Shown here one piece after another: positions 16,890-25,762 of a DNA stretch of 64,000 bases. Under the pieces are notes generated by a model that was not told where the DNA came from, ran no database searches, and saw only the letters and a list, made by a program, of their open reading frames with translations. The DNA is from an uncultured SAR86 cluster bacterium (GTDB lineage Bacteria > Pseudomonadota > Gammaproteobacteria > Magnimaribacterales > AG-339-G14). Numbering within the stretch: position 1 is the stretch's first letter; each line of letters opens with the position of its first letter. The stretch lies in NCBI GenBank assembly GCA_902635045.1, contig CACPMT010000004.1, positions 98,318 through 162,317 on the forward strand, given 5' to 3'. The position numbers were made by a program, and so were the translations under genes.

Positions 16890-17551
16890 TGATTTTTAGT
16901 GAGATTTTAGTTTTATTTTTAGCACTAGTAATAGCCATTACATTGGTTCTAATGTTAAGAAAACTTTTTTTTGGAAGGAAATCAAAAATACAAATTGATA
17001 AAAAAGTTAACTCAAGAGAATTATTTGAACCAGTTGGATCTGAGAATTCTGAAAGAGAAGTTTTTCAAGATAATGATTTAGAAAAACTCTCTGAAAACGG
17101 AGACTTAGATTCAAGTCAAGAAGGAGAAATTGAAAATACTCAATCTGAGATGCTTACTCTTCACTTAGAAAATTCTGAGGAATCTAAATTTTCTTATGAT
17201 GCAATTAAAAAGTTTCTTGGATCTAACAAAATTGAGTATAACGATGAAGGAGGTTGGTTTAAAATTTTAATAGAAGAAAATGATTCTTTTTTATTAATTA
17301 ACGGATTAAATCCAGGTAAGTTTATTCCTGAAGACGACTTATTAGAGACCCAAGTTATGACTCTAGTTTATTCTTTTAAGCCCAAGGCCAATTCTGTGAG
17401 TGCTTTTTCCAAGATGATAGACATCGCACAACTTATGGCAGAAAACTTTCAAAGTGAAATATTAGATTCTGATCGTAATAATCTAACCAAACAAATGGTA
17501 GATCATTATTCCCAAATTGCAGAAGAGTTTGATTTAAAAAACCTTGCCTAA
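16889..17551 (+). CDS. zipA: Cell division protein ZipA
   Basis: 220 residues: an N-terminal membrane anchor (about 3-28), an acidic Ser/Glu/Asn-rich linker in place of the usual Pro/Gln linker, and a C-terminal FtsZ-binding domain (about 88-220) with GGWFKIL and PGKFIPEDD segments. It tethers FtsZ to the inner membrane at the division site. It starts on the last base of smc and ends 2 bases before ligA, as in other gammaproteobacteria, and this context strengthens a domain match that is divergent by itself. Confidence 0.87.
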   Translation: MIFSEILVLFLALVIAITLVLMLRKLFFGRKSKIQIDKKVNSRELFEPVGSENSEREVFQDNDLEKLSENGDLDSSQEGEIENTQSEMLTLHLENSEESKFSYDAIKKFLGSNKIEYNDEGGWFKILIEENDSFLLINGLNPGKFIPEDDLLETQVMTLVYSFKPKANSVSAFSKMIDIAQLMAENFQSEILDSDRNNLTKQMVDHYSQIAEEFDLKNLA

Positions 17552-17553
17552 TC

Positions 17554-19596
17554 ATGGCATCAAAAAAAGAAATCAAAGAAAAACATGTCTATTTGAAAAA
17601 TGAGATAAACCATCATAATTTTCTTTATCACAATAAAGATCAGCCAGAAATTACTGATAATGAGTACGATCAATTATTTCAAGAACTTTTAAAGCTTGAA
17701 AATGATTATGTTTTTTTAGATAAAAGCGATTCGCCAACTTCTCGAGTCGGAGACACACCTCAGTCAGATTTAAAGGAATTTTTTCATGAGGTGCCAATGT
17801 TATCTTTAGATAACGCTTTTGAACCAGAAGATTTGCACGATTTCGAAAAAAGAACTTTTAATAAAATAAAAAAACAAACACTTTTTTATTCTTGCGAGCC
17901 AAAAATTGATGGCGTTGCTGTTAGCTTAATTTATGAAAAAGGAAAGTTTATTAAAGCAGGCACTAGAGGGGATGGAGAACAAGGCGAAGATATTACTCAC
18001 AATGTTAAAACGATCAAACAAATACCTTTGATGTTAAATGGAAAAAATCATCCTGATAAAATTGAAATAAGGGGAGAAATATATTGCGAAAAGACAGCAT
18101 TTGATAAATTTAATGAAGAGTATGCCAAGTCTGGTCAAAAGACCTTTGCGAATCCTAGAAATTTTGTGGCTGGGAGTATTAGACAGCTTAATCCTGAAAT
18201 TGCTGCGGCAAGACCACTAAAAATTCAATTGCATAGTTTAGGCTATGTGGATCAAAAAAATTTTTTCAAATCCCACCAAGAAATGCTCAATACTTTTTTA
18301 AGTTGGAATCTACCAATCAATCCTGATACTGAATTGGTTAATTCAATTGAAGAAGTTATTTCATATTGCGATAGGTTAACTAACAAACGAGAAGCTTTAA
18401 ATTATGAAATAGATGGAGTGGTGATAAAAATTGATGACGTTTTTCTTCAGCAAGAGCTTGGTTTTTCTTCAAGATCTCCAAAATGGTCGATTGCGAAAAA
18501 ATTTAAAGCTGAAGAGGGCACTACTGAGGTTTTGTCAGTTAATTTTCAAATGGGAAGAACAGGAGCTTTGACACCGGTTGCTAATTTAAAACCGGTTAAA
18601 TTAGGTGGCGTAACAATTTCAAATGCAACATTACACAACATGGATGAAGTTGAAAGGCTTGATATTAGAATTGGTGATTTTGTAAAAGTAAAAAGAGCTG
18701 GAGACGTAATTCCTAAAGTTATCAAAGTAGAAAAAAACAAAAGAAATAATAAAACTCAAAAAATAAAACAACCAACACATTGTTCAAGTTGCTCTAGACC
18801 CATAGCTTTTTTTGAGGGATTAACTCCGAATTTAGATTTAGCAAGACTGAAAAATGAAGATCAAAGTTGTTATGGATACAGTCAATTTAAAGAAACTTTA
18901 AAACATTTTGTTTCTAGACAAGCAATGGACATTGATGGACTTGGTTCAAAAACTATTGATCAAATGGTTGATAAGGGAATTATTAAATCAATTAAAGATT
19001 TGTATCTTTTAAAAAAAGAAAGCTTTAGAGATTTAGATGGTTTTGCAGAGAAATCTATTAATAATTTGCTTAGTTCTATAAATAAAAGCAAAAACATTAA
19101 GTTAAGTAATTTTATATATGCTTTAGGCATTAAAGAGATAGGTCTTGAAACTTCAAAAAATTTATCAAAAAGATTCTTAACAATTGAGAATATTTTTTCA
19201 GCTACGGTAGACGATTTTATCGCAGTTGATGATATCGGCGAAGTTGCATCATCTAACTTGCATGCATTCTTTTCAGATAAATTTAATATTAAGTTTTTAA
19301 AAGAAATTATTAATTTAGGCTTTAAACTTGAAGCAGAAAAAGTTTTATCAAGAAATTCTAAAATCGAAGACAAAAAAATTGCCATTACAGGTAAATTGTC
19401 CTCTATTTCGAGAGATGATTTGAAATCCAAATTAGAGGATCTTGGAGTAAAAGTTGTAAATTCGATTTCAAAAAATACTGACTATGTGATTGTAGGATCT
19501 GATGCCGGTTCTAAATTGGCGAAAGCAAAAGCTTTAAATATTGAAATAATATCAGATGAAGATTTAGATTCCTTTTTAACACAAAATGAAAATTAA
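17554..19596 (+). CDS. ligA: NAD-dependent DNA ligase LigA
   Basis: Replicative DNA ligase of 680 residues. The adenylated lysine is Lys117 in CEPKIDG; the GTRGDGEQGEDIT and EIDGVVIKI motifs follow. An OB domain (VNFQMGRTGALTPVA), a zinc finger, HhH repeats and a C-terminal BRCT domain (about 605-675, starting KIAITGKLSS) are in the usual order. The zinc finger shows only Cys411, Cys414 and Cys440: the position expected for the other cysteine reads Leu433 (ARLKNEDQSC). The 3' end overlaps the transglycosylase gene by 11 bases. Confidence 0.95.
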   Translation: MASKKEIKEKHVYLKNEINHHNFLYHNKDQPEITDNEYDQLFQELLKLENDYVFLDKSDSPTSRVGDTPQSDLKEFFHEVPMLSLDNAFEPEDLHDFEKRTFNKIKKQTLFYSCEPKIDGVAVSLIYEKGKFIKAGTRGDGEQGEDITHNVKTIKQIPLMLNGKNHPDKIEIRGEIYCEKTAFDKFNEEYAKSGQKTFANPRNFVAGSIRQLNPEIAAARPLKIQLHSLGYVDQKNFFKSHQEMLNTFLSWNLPINPDTELVNSIEEVISYCDRLTNKREALNYEIDGVVIKIDDVFLQQELGFSSRSPKWSIAKKFKAEEGTTEVLSVNFQMGRTGALTPVANLKPVKLGGVTISNATLHNMDEVERLDIRIGDFVKVKRAGDVIPKVIKVEKNKRNNKTQKIKQPTHCSSCSRPIAFFEGLTPNLDLARLKNEDQSCYGYSQFKETLKHFVSRQAMDIDGLGSKTIDQMVDKGIIKSIKDLYLLKKESFRDLDGFAEKSINNLLSSINKSKNIKLSNFIYALGIKEIGLETSKNLSKRFLTIENIFSATVDDFIAVDDIGEVASSNLHAFFSDKFNIKFLKEIINLGFKLEAEKVLSRNSKIEDKKIAITGKLSSISRDDLKSKLEDLGVKVVNSISKNTDYVIVGSDAGSKLAKAKALNIEIISDEDLDSFLTQNEN

Positions 19597-20191
19597 TCTC
19601 ATTTTAATGACTTTAATCTTGCTTGCTAGTTGTGCAGCAACTCCGCCATCTAAAACGTCGAATATTTGCGATATCTATGATGAAAAGAGAAGTTGGTATA
19701 GGGCGTCACTTAAGACAGAAAAAAAATGGGGCATTGCCCCTGAGGTCACTATGGCTTTCATAAAGCACGAATCCAGCTATCAACAGGGAGCAAAGCCTGA
19801 AAGAACAAGAATATTTTTTGGACTGCTACCAGGAAAAAGAAAAAGTACAGCGTATGGTTATGCTCAAGTCACTGACGGAACATGGGAATCTTATAAAAAA
19901 GCAACAGGATATAGGTTTGTTTCTAGAAGAAACTTCAGCGATGCTGTCGATTTTATTGGCTGGTATAACGACAGAAGCAGCAAAAAATTAGGTATTCCCA
20001 AAAATAACGCCCGCTTACTTTATTTAGCTTATCACGAGGGAATGAATGGATATAAAAAAGGCTCTTATCGCTCTAAGCCTTGGCTGCTTTCCGTATCAAC
20101 TAATGTTCAAAACACAGCCAACATGTACAGCAGCCAATTTGAAAAATGCAAAAAGAGACTTCGAAGTCCTTTTTACTTTTTATTCAATTAA
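19586..20191 (+). CDS. Lytic transglycosylase (SLT domain) lipoprotein
   Basis: 201 residues with a lipoprotein signal peptide ending in LLASC, so probably an outer-membrane or periplasmic lipoprotein. The SLT-type fold is seen through the catalytic glutamate in FIKHESSY, the STAYGYAQVTDGTW segment and the YLAYHEGMNGY segment. It would cleave peptidoglycan glycan strands to anhydromuropeptides. It overlaps ligA by 11 bases and shares a 4-base stop overlap with the convergent acyl-CoA dehydrogenase. Confidence 0.85.
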   Translation: MKINLILMTLILLASCAATPPSKTSNICDIYDEKRSWYRASLKTEKKWGIAPEVTMAFIKHESSYQQGAKPERTRIFFGLLPGKRKSTAYGYAQVTDGTWESYKKATGYRFVSRRNFSDAVDFIGWYNDRSSKKLGIPKNNARLLYLAYHEGMNGYKKGSYRSKPWLLSVSTNVQNTANMYSSQFEKCKKRLRSPFYFLFN

Positions 20192-21420
20192 TTTTTTGAC
20201 CCAGTAGGAATTTCGTTGAATGGCACGTTTTTGTCCACTCTAACGTCTTGAGGCATTCCTAAAACTTGTTCAGCTATTATATTTTTTAAAACTTCATCCG
20301 TTCCACCAGCAATTCTGATAAGTGGGGCACCTAGAAGACTACCTTGAAAAAGCGCAGAAGTATCATCATTTCTGACAATTGAACCGCTATCCATCAAGTC
20401 CATACCATAATTTGCTATGTCCTGAAGTTTATTAGCGCTCACAATCTTAGTAATAGAGGCCTCTGGACCCGGAGTACTTCCTTGAGACAAAGCAGAAATG
20501 TTTCTCATTTTCGTATACTTGAGACCAGATTGTTCACAATACCAGTCAGCAAGTTTTTCTCTAACAGAACCATTTTTGATAGCTTGGTCACCATTAAAAT
20601 CTTGCTCTTTGGCAAGGTCGAAAATTTCTTGAAAATCAACTCCTGAAGCGTCTCCAACAGCGAGTCTTTCGTTCATCAAAGTGGTTAAAGAAACTTTCCA
20701 GCCATCTCCAACTTCACCGAGCCTTTGAGAGTCAGGAATTTTCACATCTGTGAAGTACACTTCGTTAAATCCAGAACCACCTGTTATTTGTTTGATAGGT
20801 CTTACTTCAACTCCTGGGGATTTCATATCAAGGAAGAAATAAGTCAAGCCTTTGTGTTTTGGAGCAGAAAAGTCACTTCTTGTAACTAAGATACCGTAAT
20901 CACTGTATTGAGCTCCAGAAGTCCATACTTTTTGACCATTTATTGTCCAAGTGTCTCCATCTAATTCAGCTTTGGTTTTAATTCCTGCTAAATCGGAACC
21001 TGCACCGGGTTCACTAAACAATTGACACCAAATTTCTTCACCTTTGGCCATTGGAGGTAAATATCTTTGCTTTTGTTCTTCAGTAGCATATGTCATTAAC
21101 ACAGGACCAGCCATTCCTTGACCAATTTCGAAATAACCGCCAGGAACTTTATATTTAGACATTTCTTGGCCCCAAATAACTCTTTCCATTGGTGATGCAT
21201 CTCTGCCACCATAATCTTTAGGCCAGTGAAGACAAGCCCAGCCAGCATCGTACAACTTTTCTTGCCATTTTTTAGCATCTTGCAATGCAGTGCCGTCGCC
21301 TGGGATGCCAGCAGCTTTGTAAATATCTCTCGCATGCTGTTTTTTTTCAGCATTTTTACTAAGCCAATTATTTACTTCTTCTCTAAATTGAGCTTCTTCT
21401 TTAGTGTCATTAAAATCCAT
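20188..21420 (-). CDS. Acyl-CoA dehydrogenase, catalytic-type subunit
   Basis: FAD-dependent acyl-CoA dehydrogenase of 410 residues with QLFSEPGAGSDLAG (FAD-binding motif), GQKVWTSGA and a C-terminal GGTDEVLKN in which the glutamate is the likely catalytic base. The following EQVLGMP ending is typical of actinobacterial FadE17/FadE26-like enzymes. It lies 24 bases downstream of a second, shorter acyl-CoA dehydrogenase on the same strand. Such pairs form alpha2beta2 enzymes acting on sterol or other bulky acyl-CoA side chains; applying that here is inference. Confidence 0.9.
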   Translation of the reverse strand: MDFNDTKEEAQFREEVNNWLSKNAEKKQHARDIYKAAGIPGDGTALQDAKKWQEKLYDAGWACLHWPKDYGGRDASPMERVIWGQEMSKYKVPGGYFEIGQGMAGPVLMTYATEEQKQRYLPPMAKGEEIWCQLFSEPGAGSDLAGIKTKAELDGDTWTINGQKVWTSGAQYSDYGILVTRSDFSAPKHKGLTYFFLDMKSPGVEVRPIKQITGGSGFNEVYFTDVKIPDSQRLGEVGDGWKVSLTTLMNERLAVGDASGVDFQEIFDLAKEQDFNGDQAIKNGSVREKLADWYCEQSGLKYTKMRNISALSQGSTPGPEASITKIVSANKLQDIANYGMDLMDSGSIVRNDDTSALFQGSLLGAPLIRIAGGTDEVLKNIIAEQVLGMPQDVRVDKNVPFNEIPTGSKN

Positions 21421-21444
21421 GGTTTTTACTCCTTTTCTTTTATT

Positions 21445-22554
21445 TTAAGCCGGCGAATTGCTTTTTTCCAGCGATGTAATTAATTTATCTTTCCATATTC
21501 CTTGACTGCCTATATTACTTGAAAGCAATCTAGCTCTCCTGTAAAACAGATGACAATCGAATTCCCAAGTAGCCCCCATGCCTCCATGAGTCTGAATATT
21601 TTCCTTTGAGCATTCATAAAAAGCTTTGGTTGCGCTAACACGCGCAGTTGCAGCTGCAGTAGGCAGCTCAGAAGAATCGTTACTTAGAGCCCAAGCACCG
21701 TAATAACAGTTTGATCTAGCTAATTGTAACGAAATATACATATCAGCTACCTTATGTTTTATAGCTTGAAATGATGCTATTGCTCTCCCAAAGGCATATC
21801 TACCCATTGCATATTCTTTTGCCATATTCATTGCTGCTTCCGCTCCACCAACTTGTTCAAAAGCGAAAAGAACTGCAGATTGATCAAGTAATTTTTCGAT
21901 TGACGTCCAAGCATCGTCTTCAAGTGAAGTAGCAGTTGCTCCATCGAAACTGACGTTGGCATGAGACCTAGACGGATCAAAAGTATCCAGTGTTTCTATG
22001 CTTACTTTTTTATCTTTTAGATCTACTATGTATAAGCCAACTTTCTTTCCGCTGCTTGCTGAAACAATTGCAAAATCTGCAATATCTCCATCAGGAACAG
22101 CAATTTTTTGACCTGAAATTTTATTTCCTTTAACTGTAACCGCTATTCCAGTTTCATCAGGAAAAGAAGTTTTCTCAGAATGAGCAAATGTGCCAATTAT
22201 TTCTCCATTGGCTAATTTTGGTAAATATTCTTTTTTTATTTCTTCGTTTGACGAATTTAGGATTGCTGTAGTTGCGAGATACACACTAGAAGAAAAAGGT
22301 ACTGGAGCGATGCCTCTTCCTAGTTCTTCAGCAATCACACACAATTCTAAAAAACCCATTCCAATACCACCATATTCTTCAGGAATGGTGGTAGCAGTTA
22401 AACCCATCGCAACAAGGGATTTCCAAAGCTCCTGATCAAACTTTTCTTCACCTTCTAAAATTGTTCTATTTCTTTTAACAGAATTTTCTTTATCAAGAAG
22501 TTTTTTAACCTCTTCTTGCATTAATATTTGCTCGTTTGAAAAACTAAAATTCAT
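21445..22554 (-). CDS. Acyl-CoA dehydrogenase, short partner subunit
   Basis: 369-residue acyl-CoA dehydrogenase family protein, first in a two-gene minus-strand unit. The N-terminal helical domain (QELW/EEYGGIGMGFLE) and C-terminal domain (ASFQAIKHKVADMYI, HGGMGATWEFD) are recognisable. The C-terminal segment WEFDCHLFYRRARL replaces the usual catalytic-glutamate loop, as in the FadE27-like partner of heteromeric acyl-CoA dehydrogenases. It therefore probably pairs with the 410-residue protein downstream. Substrate unknown. Confidence 0.85.
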   Translation of the reverse strand: MNFSFSNEQILMQEEVKKLLDKENSVKRNRTILEGEEKFDQELWKSLVAMGLTATTIPEEYGGIGMGFLELCVIAEELGRGIAPVPFSSSVYLATTAILNSSNEEIKKEYLPKLANGEIIGTFAHSEKTSFPDETGIAVTVKGNKISGQKIAVPDGDIADFAIVSASSGKKVGLYIVDLKDKKVSIETLDTFDPSRSHANVSFDGATATSLEDDAWTSIEKLLDQSAVLFAFEQVGGAEAAMNMAKEYAMGRYAFGRAIASFQAIKHKVADMYISLQLARSNCYYGAWALSNDSSELPTAAATARVSATKAFYECSKENIQTHGGMGATWEFDCHLFYRRARLLSSNIGSQGIWKDKLITSLEKSNSPA

Positions 22555-22648
22555 TTCTTCTCCATTTTTATAAGATTTTCACCTTACTTAAGTAGTTACA
22601 ACCAATCAAAGAAAATTTAAAATATCTTAATTGGCAGATAAATTTACA

Positions 22649-23281
22649 ATGAAACAAGACGAATTAAAAGATAAAAAGTCTGACAGAAGTTTGTCTTCAA
22701 GAAAGATATATGTATCCAGCCAGGTTCCGCCCAAGCAATTCTTTTTTTATTTAGTAGTATCTGTAATTGTTTTGGCAACATTTTCATGGACTTATTTTGG
22801 AATATCTTCTCAACAAGATAATTTAGTTAAGATTAATAATAGATTGATATCATTAGAAGAAAATATTCAACTATCTTCTGATAGTTCTGAGGAAAGCATT
22901 GAAACTCTATTGGCTGATTTAAAAATAGTTAATAGAGAAATTAGAAAGCTTTGGGATTTAAGCAACAAAAGAAATAAAAAGGATATTTCAATTCTAACTG
23001 AACAAAATAAAGTTATCAGTGACGAAATATTTGAAGTACAAAATAGTTCAGCATCCAATACTGAGTCTTTAGCGGAAATAGATGCTTCTTTAAAAAATAT
23101 AAAAGCAAGATTGGCGAAGCTTTCGTCTTTCGAGCTCAACAGTAATACATTTGCTGAAAGATTGGCTGAATTGGAAGAAGCAATAGAAGCAGTAGATGCT
23201 TATAGAAAACAGACTAATCAAACTATTGCGGATTTGCAAGATCAATTAAGTTCTAAACCTGCCTTGATTGACACTCAATAA
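22649..23281 (+). CDS. Unknown membrane-anchored coiled-coil protein
   Basis: About 210 residues: a charged N-terminus, one membrane helix (about residues 35-55 from this start), then a long predicted coiled coil rich in Glu, Lys, Ser and Asn to the end, probably periplasmic. I do not recognise the family. An in-frame TTG at 22631 would add six residues; I prefer the ATG at 22649, though neither has a clear ribosome binding site. It is divergent from the acyl-CoA dehydrogenase pair and followed by tRNA-Leu. A role in envelope organisation would fit but is speculative. Confidence 0.65.
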   Translation: MKQDELKDKKSDRSLSSRKIYVSSQVPPKQFFFYLVVSVIVLATFSWTYFGISSQQDNLVKINNRLISLEENIQLSSDSSEESIETLLADLKIVNREIRKLWDLSNKRNKKDISILTEQNKVISDEIFEVQNSSASNTESLAEIDASLKNIKARLAKLSSFELNSNTFAERLAELEEAIEAVDAYRKQTNQTIADLQDQLSSKPALIDTQ

Positions 23282-23307
23282 TGGTTAAACTTATCGACTC
23301 TTCATGT

Positions 23308-23392
23308 GCGCATATGGTGGAATTGGTAGACACGCTGGTTTTAGGTACCAGTGCCGCAAGGTGTGGGGGTTCGACTCCCTCTATGCGCACCA
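23308..23392 (+). tRNA. tRNA-Leu (anticodon TAG)
   Basis: 85-nt class II tRNA with encoded CCA. The acceptor GCGCATA/TATGCGC is perfect, the anticodon stem CTGGT/ACCAG encloses loop TTTAGGT giving anticodon TAG (codon CTA and relatives), a long variable arm follows (TGCCGCAAGGTGT region), and the T arm contains GTTCGACTC. It stands alone between a coiled-coil protein and an S51 peptidase gene. Confidence 0.96.
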
Positions 23393-23407
23393 AGAATTTT
23401 TAAATTA

Positions 23408-24109
23408 ATGGCTAAAGATAGAAATATAATTGCAATTGGCGGAGGAGGTTTTGGTCGAAATCCAGGCGAGGGAATTATTGAAGAATACATTCTCAAGCAG
23501 ACTAAAAAAAGGAAACCAAACATTTGTTTCATTCCAACAGCAACCGGAGATAACGAGGCTTATAAAGTAAATTACTATGCAACTTTCTCTAAGCTTTCAT
23601 GTGAGCCCACGCATTTAGATTTTTTTAAAAGAACTCCAGATCTAAAAAAACTCATTTTTTCTCAAGATGCTATCTTTGTGGGCGGAGGCAATACAAAAAG
23701 CATGTTGGCTGTCTGGAATGAATGGGGTTTAGACAAGATTCTTAAAAAAGCTTACAAAGATGGAATTGTCATGAGCGGTGTAAGTGCTGGCGCTATTTGT
23801 TGGTTTCAAAACGGTATTACAGATTCTTGGGATTCAAATTTAAGAGTAATGCCTTGTATGAATATTATTAAAGGAACTTGTTGCCCACATTATGATGAAG
23901 AGCCAGAAAGAAGACCTACAGTTAAAAAATTAACGGTTTCAAAGAAGTTAAAGAATGTTTATGCCGTTGATGGCGGAGCAGCTTTGCACATTAAAAATGA
24001 AAAACAATTTAAATCCGTAGTTTTTAAAAAGGAAAAAAGTTCTTATGAAGTTAGCTCAGATAAAGAAAATTTTATCGAAACAAGTTTTAAGAAAGTATCT
24101 TTAATTTAA
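23408..24109 (+). CDS. Peptidase S51 family protein (dipeptidase E/cyanophycinase-like)
   Basis: 233-residue class-I-glutamine-amidotransferase-like serine peptidase. The nucleophile lies in MSGVSAGAICW, preceded by the GGGNTKSML motif; a conserved CCPHYDEEPER segment follows, as in aspartyl dipeptidase-like S51 proteins. The ATG at 23408 was chosen because the longer open frame begins inside the tRNA-Leu gene. It probably cleaves Asp-containing dipeptides in the cytoplasm, but cyanophycinase-like activity cannot be excluded. Confidence 0.85.
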   Translation: MAKDRNIIAIGGGGFGRNPGEGIIEEYILKQTKKRKPNICFIPTATGDNEAYKVNYYATFSKLSCEPTHLDFFKRTPDLKKLIFSQDAIFVGGGNTKSMLAVWNEWGLDKILKKAYKDGIVMSGVSAGAICWFQNGITDSWDSNLRVMPCMNIIKGTCCPHYDEEPERRPTVKKLTVSKKLKNVYAVDGGAALHIKNEKQFKSVVFKKEKSSYEVSSDKENFIETSFKKVSLI

Positions 24110-24148
24110 TCAAATCTAACAGCTCAAAATCTTTAACATTAAAGAGAA

Positions 24149-24430
24149 TTGCATAATCTTGAAACGATATGGGACAATGAATTTATGAAGAAATATAAAA
24201 ATTCATATTTTGTTCATAACGATGGTCGCAATGATTACGATGTTTTAGTAAAAGACGATGGTAGTACATGGGTTTTGAAAGAGGAGTATTTTGAATTTAA
24301 TGGCGAAGTAAAAACTCAAAATAAGACAGAACTTGCTGACGAAAAAAAATATCAGAGCTTGTTTGATGAAATAGAAGAAAAATGTCTAAGTGGAATATTA
24401 ACTTCCATTGGACGAGAGATCGACCTATGA
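24149..24430 (+). CDS. Unknown small acidic protein
   Basis: 93 residues from a TTG start, or 81 from an ATG at 24185; neither choice is decisive. It is acidic, without signal peptide or membrane helix, with a predicted beta-rich middle (DYDVLVKDDGSTWVLKEEYFEF). I do not recognise a family. Its stop overlaps the ATG of the next gene as ATGA, so the two are probably translated together. Confidence 0.5.
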   Translation: MHNLETIWDNEFMKKYKNSYFVHNDGRNDYDVLVKDDGSTWVLKEEYFEFNGEVKTQNKTELADEKKYQSLFDEIEEKCLSGILTSIGREIDL

Positions 24431-24822
24431 AATATTTGTTAAGTATTTTAGTTTTGTTTTCAGGTCTTAGTTTTAGTTATGATTTTATTTGTGACGAGCC
24501 ATATACTTTTTATCCTGATAAAAATAAAAGACACCTTGTCAGAATGGATGGGACTGAAGTTGATATGTATAAACTTTCTTCAGATAATTATCGATTACTT
24601 AAATACTCTTACAATTTTATAACCACCGATTCTAAATATGAATGGGAAATGGATACCCTTGGTACCTTTAAATGGAGTCTTGATAGAGAAACACTTATGC
24701 TTATACATTGGGAACGATATTCAAGATATCAGTGTAAGGTAGTAGATTGGTCAGGATTTAAAAATGCTTTAAGTGAATTAACCGATATTGTTGATAAGAC
24801 TAAGAAAAAAAGAAAAATTTAA
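24427..24822 (+). CDS. Unknown secreted small protein
   Basis: 131 residues beginning with a clear signal peptide (about 1-18, KYLLSILVLFSGLSFS), so probably periplasmic. The mature part has two cysteines (near FICDEP and RYQCKV) that could form a disulfide, and a Lys-rich tail. The ATG at 24427 was chosen over an upstream in-frame ATG at 24382 because it exposes the signal peptide and gives an ATGA overlap with the preceding small gene. No family recognised. Confidence 0.65.
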   Translation: MKYLLSILVLFSGLSFSYDFICDEPYTFYPDKNKRHLVRMDGTEVDMYKLSSDNYRLLKYSYNFITTDSKYEWEMDTLGTFKWSLDRETLMLIHWERYSRYQCKVVDWSGFKNALSELTDIVDKTKKKRKI

Positions 24823-24902
24823 CCAATTAATATTTCTCTGACTCTAAAAAAATAGTGTGGTCGCGAATAACCCACATGACTTTTAGGAAAGCATTAATCG
24901 TT

Positions 24903-25664
24903 TTACTTTAAATGTTCTACCAAAAGAGTTGGTATTTTTATCTCATCGAATTTAACAGTCGCAACCAAAGTATCTTTTTTTCTTCCATCTTTAACATCGC
25001 TCACTTTGAAACCATTTTCGACGAGATATTCTCTTTTTTTTCTAATATCTTTTGTTTTCCAAGCCAAACCCCAAAACTGATCATTGCCCTCAACTTTATT
25101 ATCAATAACTTCAATAGTTGCCTGACCAGTTCTAAAAAAAAGCATTCGACCTCCCCATTTTTCAACAAATTGATCTAACGCAAGTCTGATGCCTAGTTCT
25201 TTTTCATAAAGATCAATTAAATCGTCACTTTTGTTGGTTGTCAGAACAAGATGATCCAAAGCAAATAAATTATTTTTATTTGCTCGATCCATATCTAAAT
25301 TTTCATATTCATTCACTAGCAATTGAAAGTCAGGAGACTGTTTGATATCTATAGACTTAACTAATTGAACTTTATCTTCAAATTCTTCTTGTCTATTATT
25401 TTTTTCACTTATTATAGAAATATCTATGCTTGATAAATCATCGGATAGCAGAGAAAAACCATACAATTTATTTTTTTCAGACAAATCGTCTTTTTCAATG
25501 ACTTCAAAACACATGTTCTCAAAAATATAAATTAATGATTCATAATTTTTTTCTGCAGAAATTACTCTCTTTGATGGTTTTAAATCAAAAAAGGACGAAA
25601 AAGTTTTTTCTGCTTTTTCTAAAGAACTTGCAAGGTAGGTAATTCTATCCAAAGACTTAATCAT
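24903..25664 (-). CDS. VOC/glyoxalase-like protein
   Basis: 253 residues with two vicinal-oxygen-chelate type halves. The N-terminal half begins SLDRITYLASSLEKAEKTF; the C-terminal half contains ALDHLVLTTNKSDDLIDLYEKELGI, a histidine and later glutamates consistent with a VOC metal site. It resembles the glyoxalase_3-like VOC domain proteins found next to fatty-acid genes in marine bacteria. Whether it is an enzyme or a binding protein cannot be told. It faces away from the acyl-CoA dehydrogenase at 25763. Confidence 0.72.
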   Translation of the reverse strand: MIKSLDRITYLASSLEKAEKTFSSFFDLKPSKRVISAEKNYESLIYIFENMCFEVIEKDDLSEKNKLYGFSLLSDDLSSIDISIISEKNNRQEEFEDKVQLVKSIDIKQSPDFQLLVNEYENLDMDRANKNNLFALDHLVLTTNKSDDLIDLYEKELGIRLALDQFVEKWGGRMLFFRTGQATIEVIDNKVEGNDQFWGLAWKTKDIRKKREYLVENGFKVSDVKDGRKKDTLVATVKFDEIKIPTLLVEHLK

Positions 25665-25762
25665 TCAACATTCCAAAAAATTAAAATTTCAATTTTATCT
25701 TACTAAAAGTACTGGAAAGATGTAGAATTTTCATACTAAAAAATAGCTTAAAGGAGAAAATA

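Noticed and set aside
23351-23407. Longer N-terminus for the S51 peptidase beginning inside tRNA-Leu
   Set aside because: The extra 19 codons are the tRNA sequence itself; the ATG at 23408 gives the normal family start.
24840-24885. Possible hairpin TGTGG...CCACA between the secreted small protein and the VOC gene
   Set aside because: Only five pairs and no T tract on either strand; not a credible terminator.
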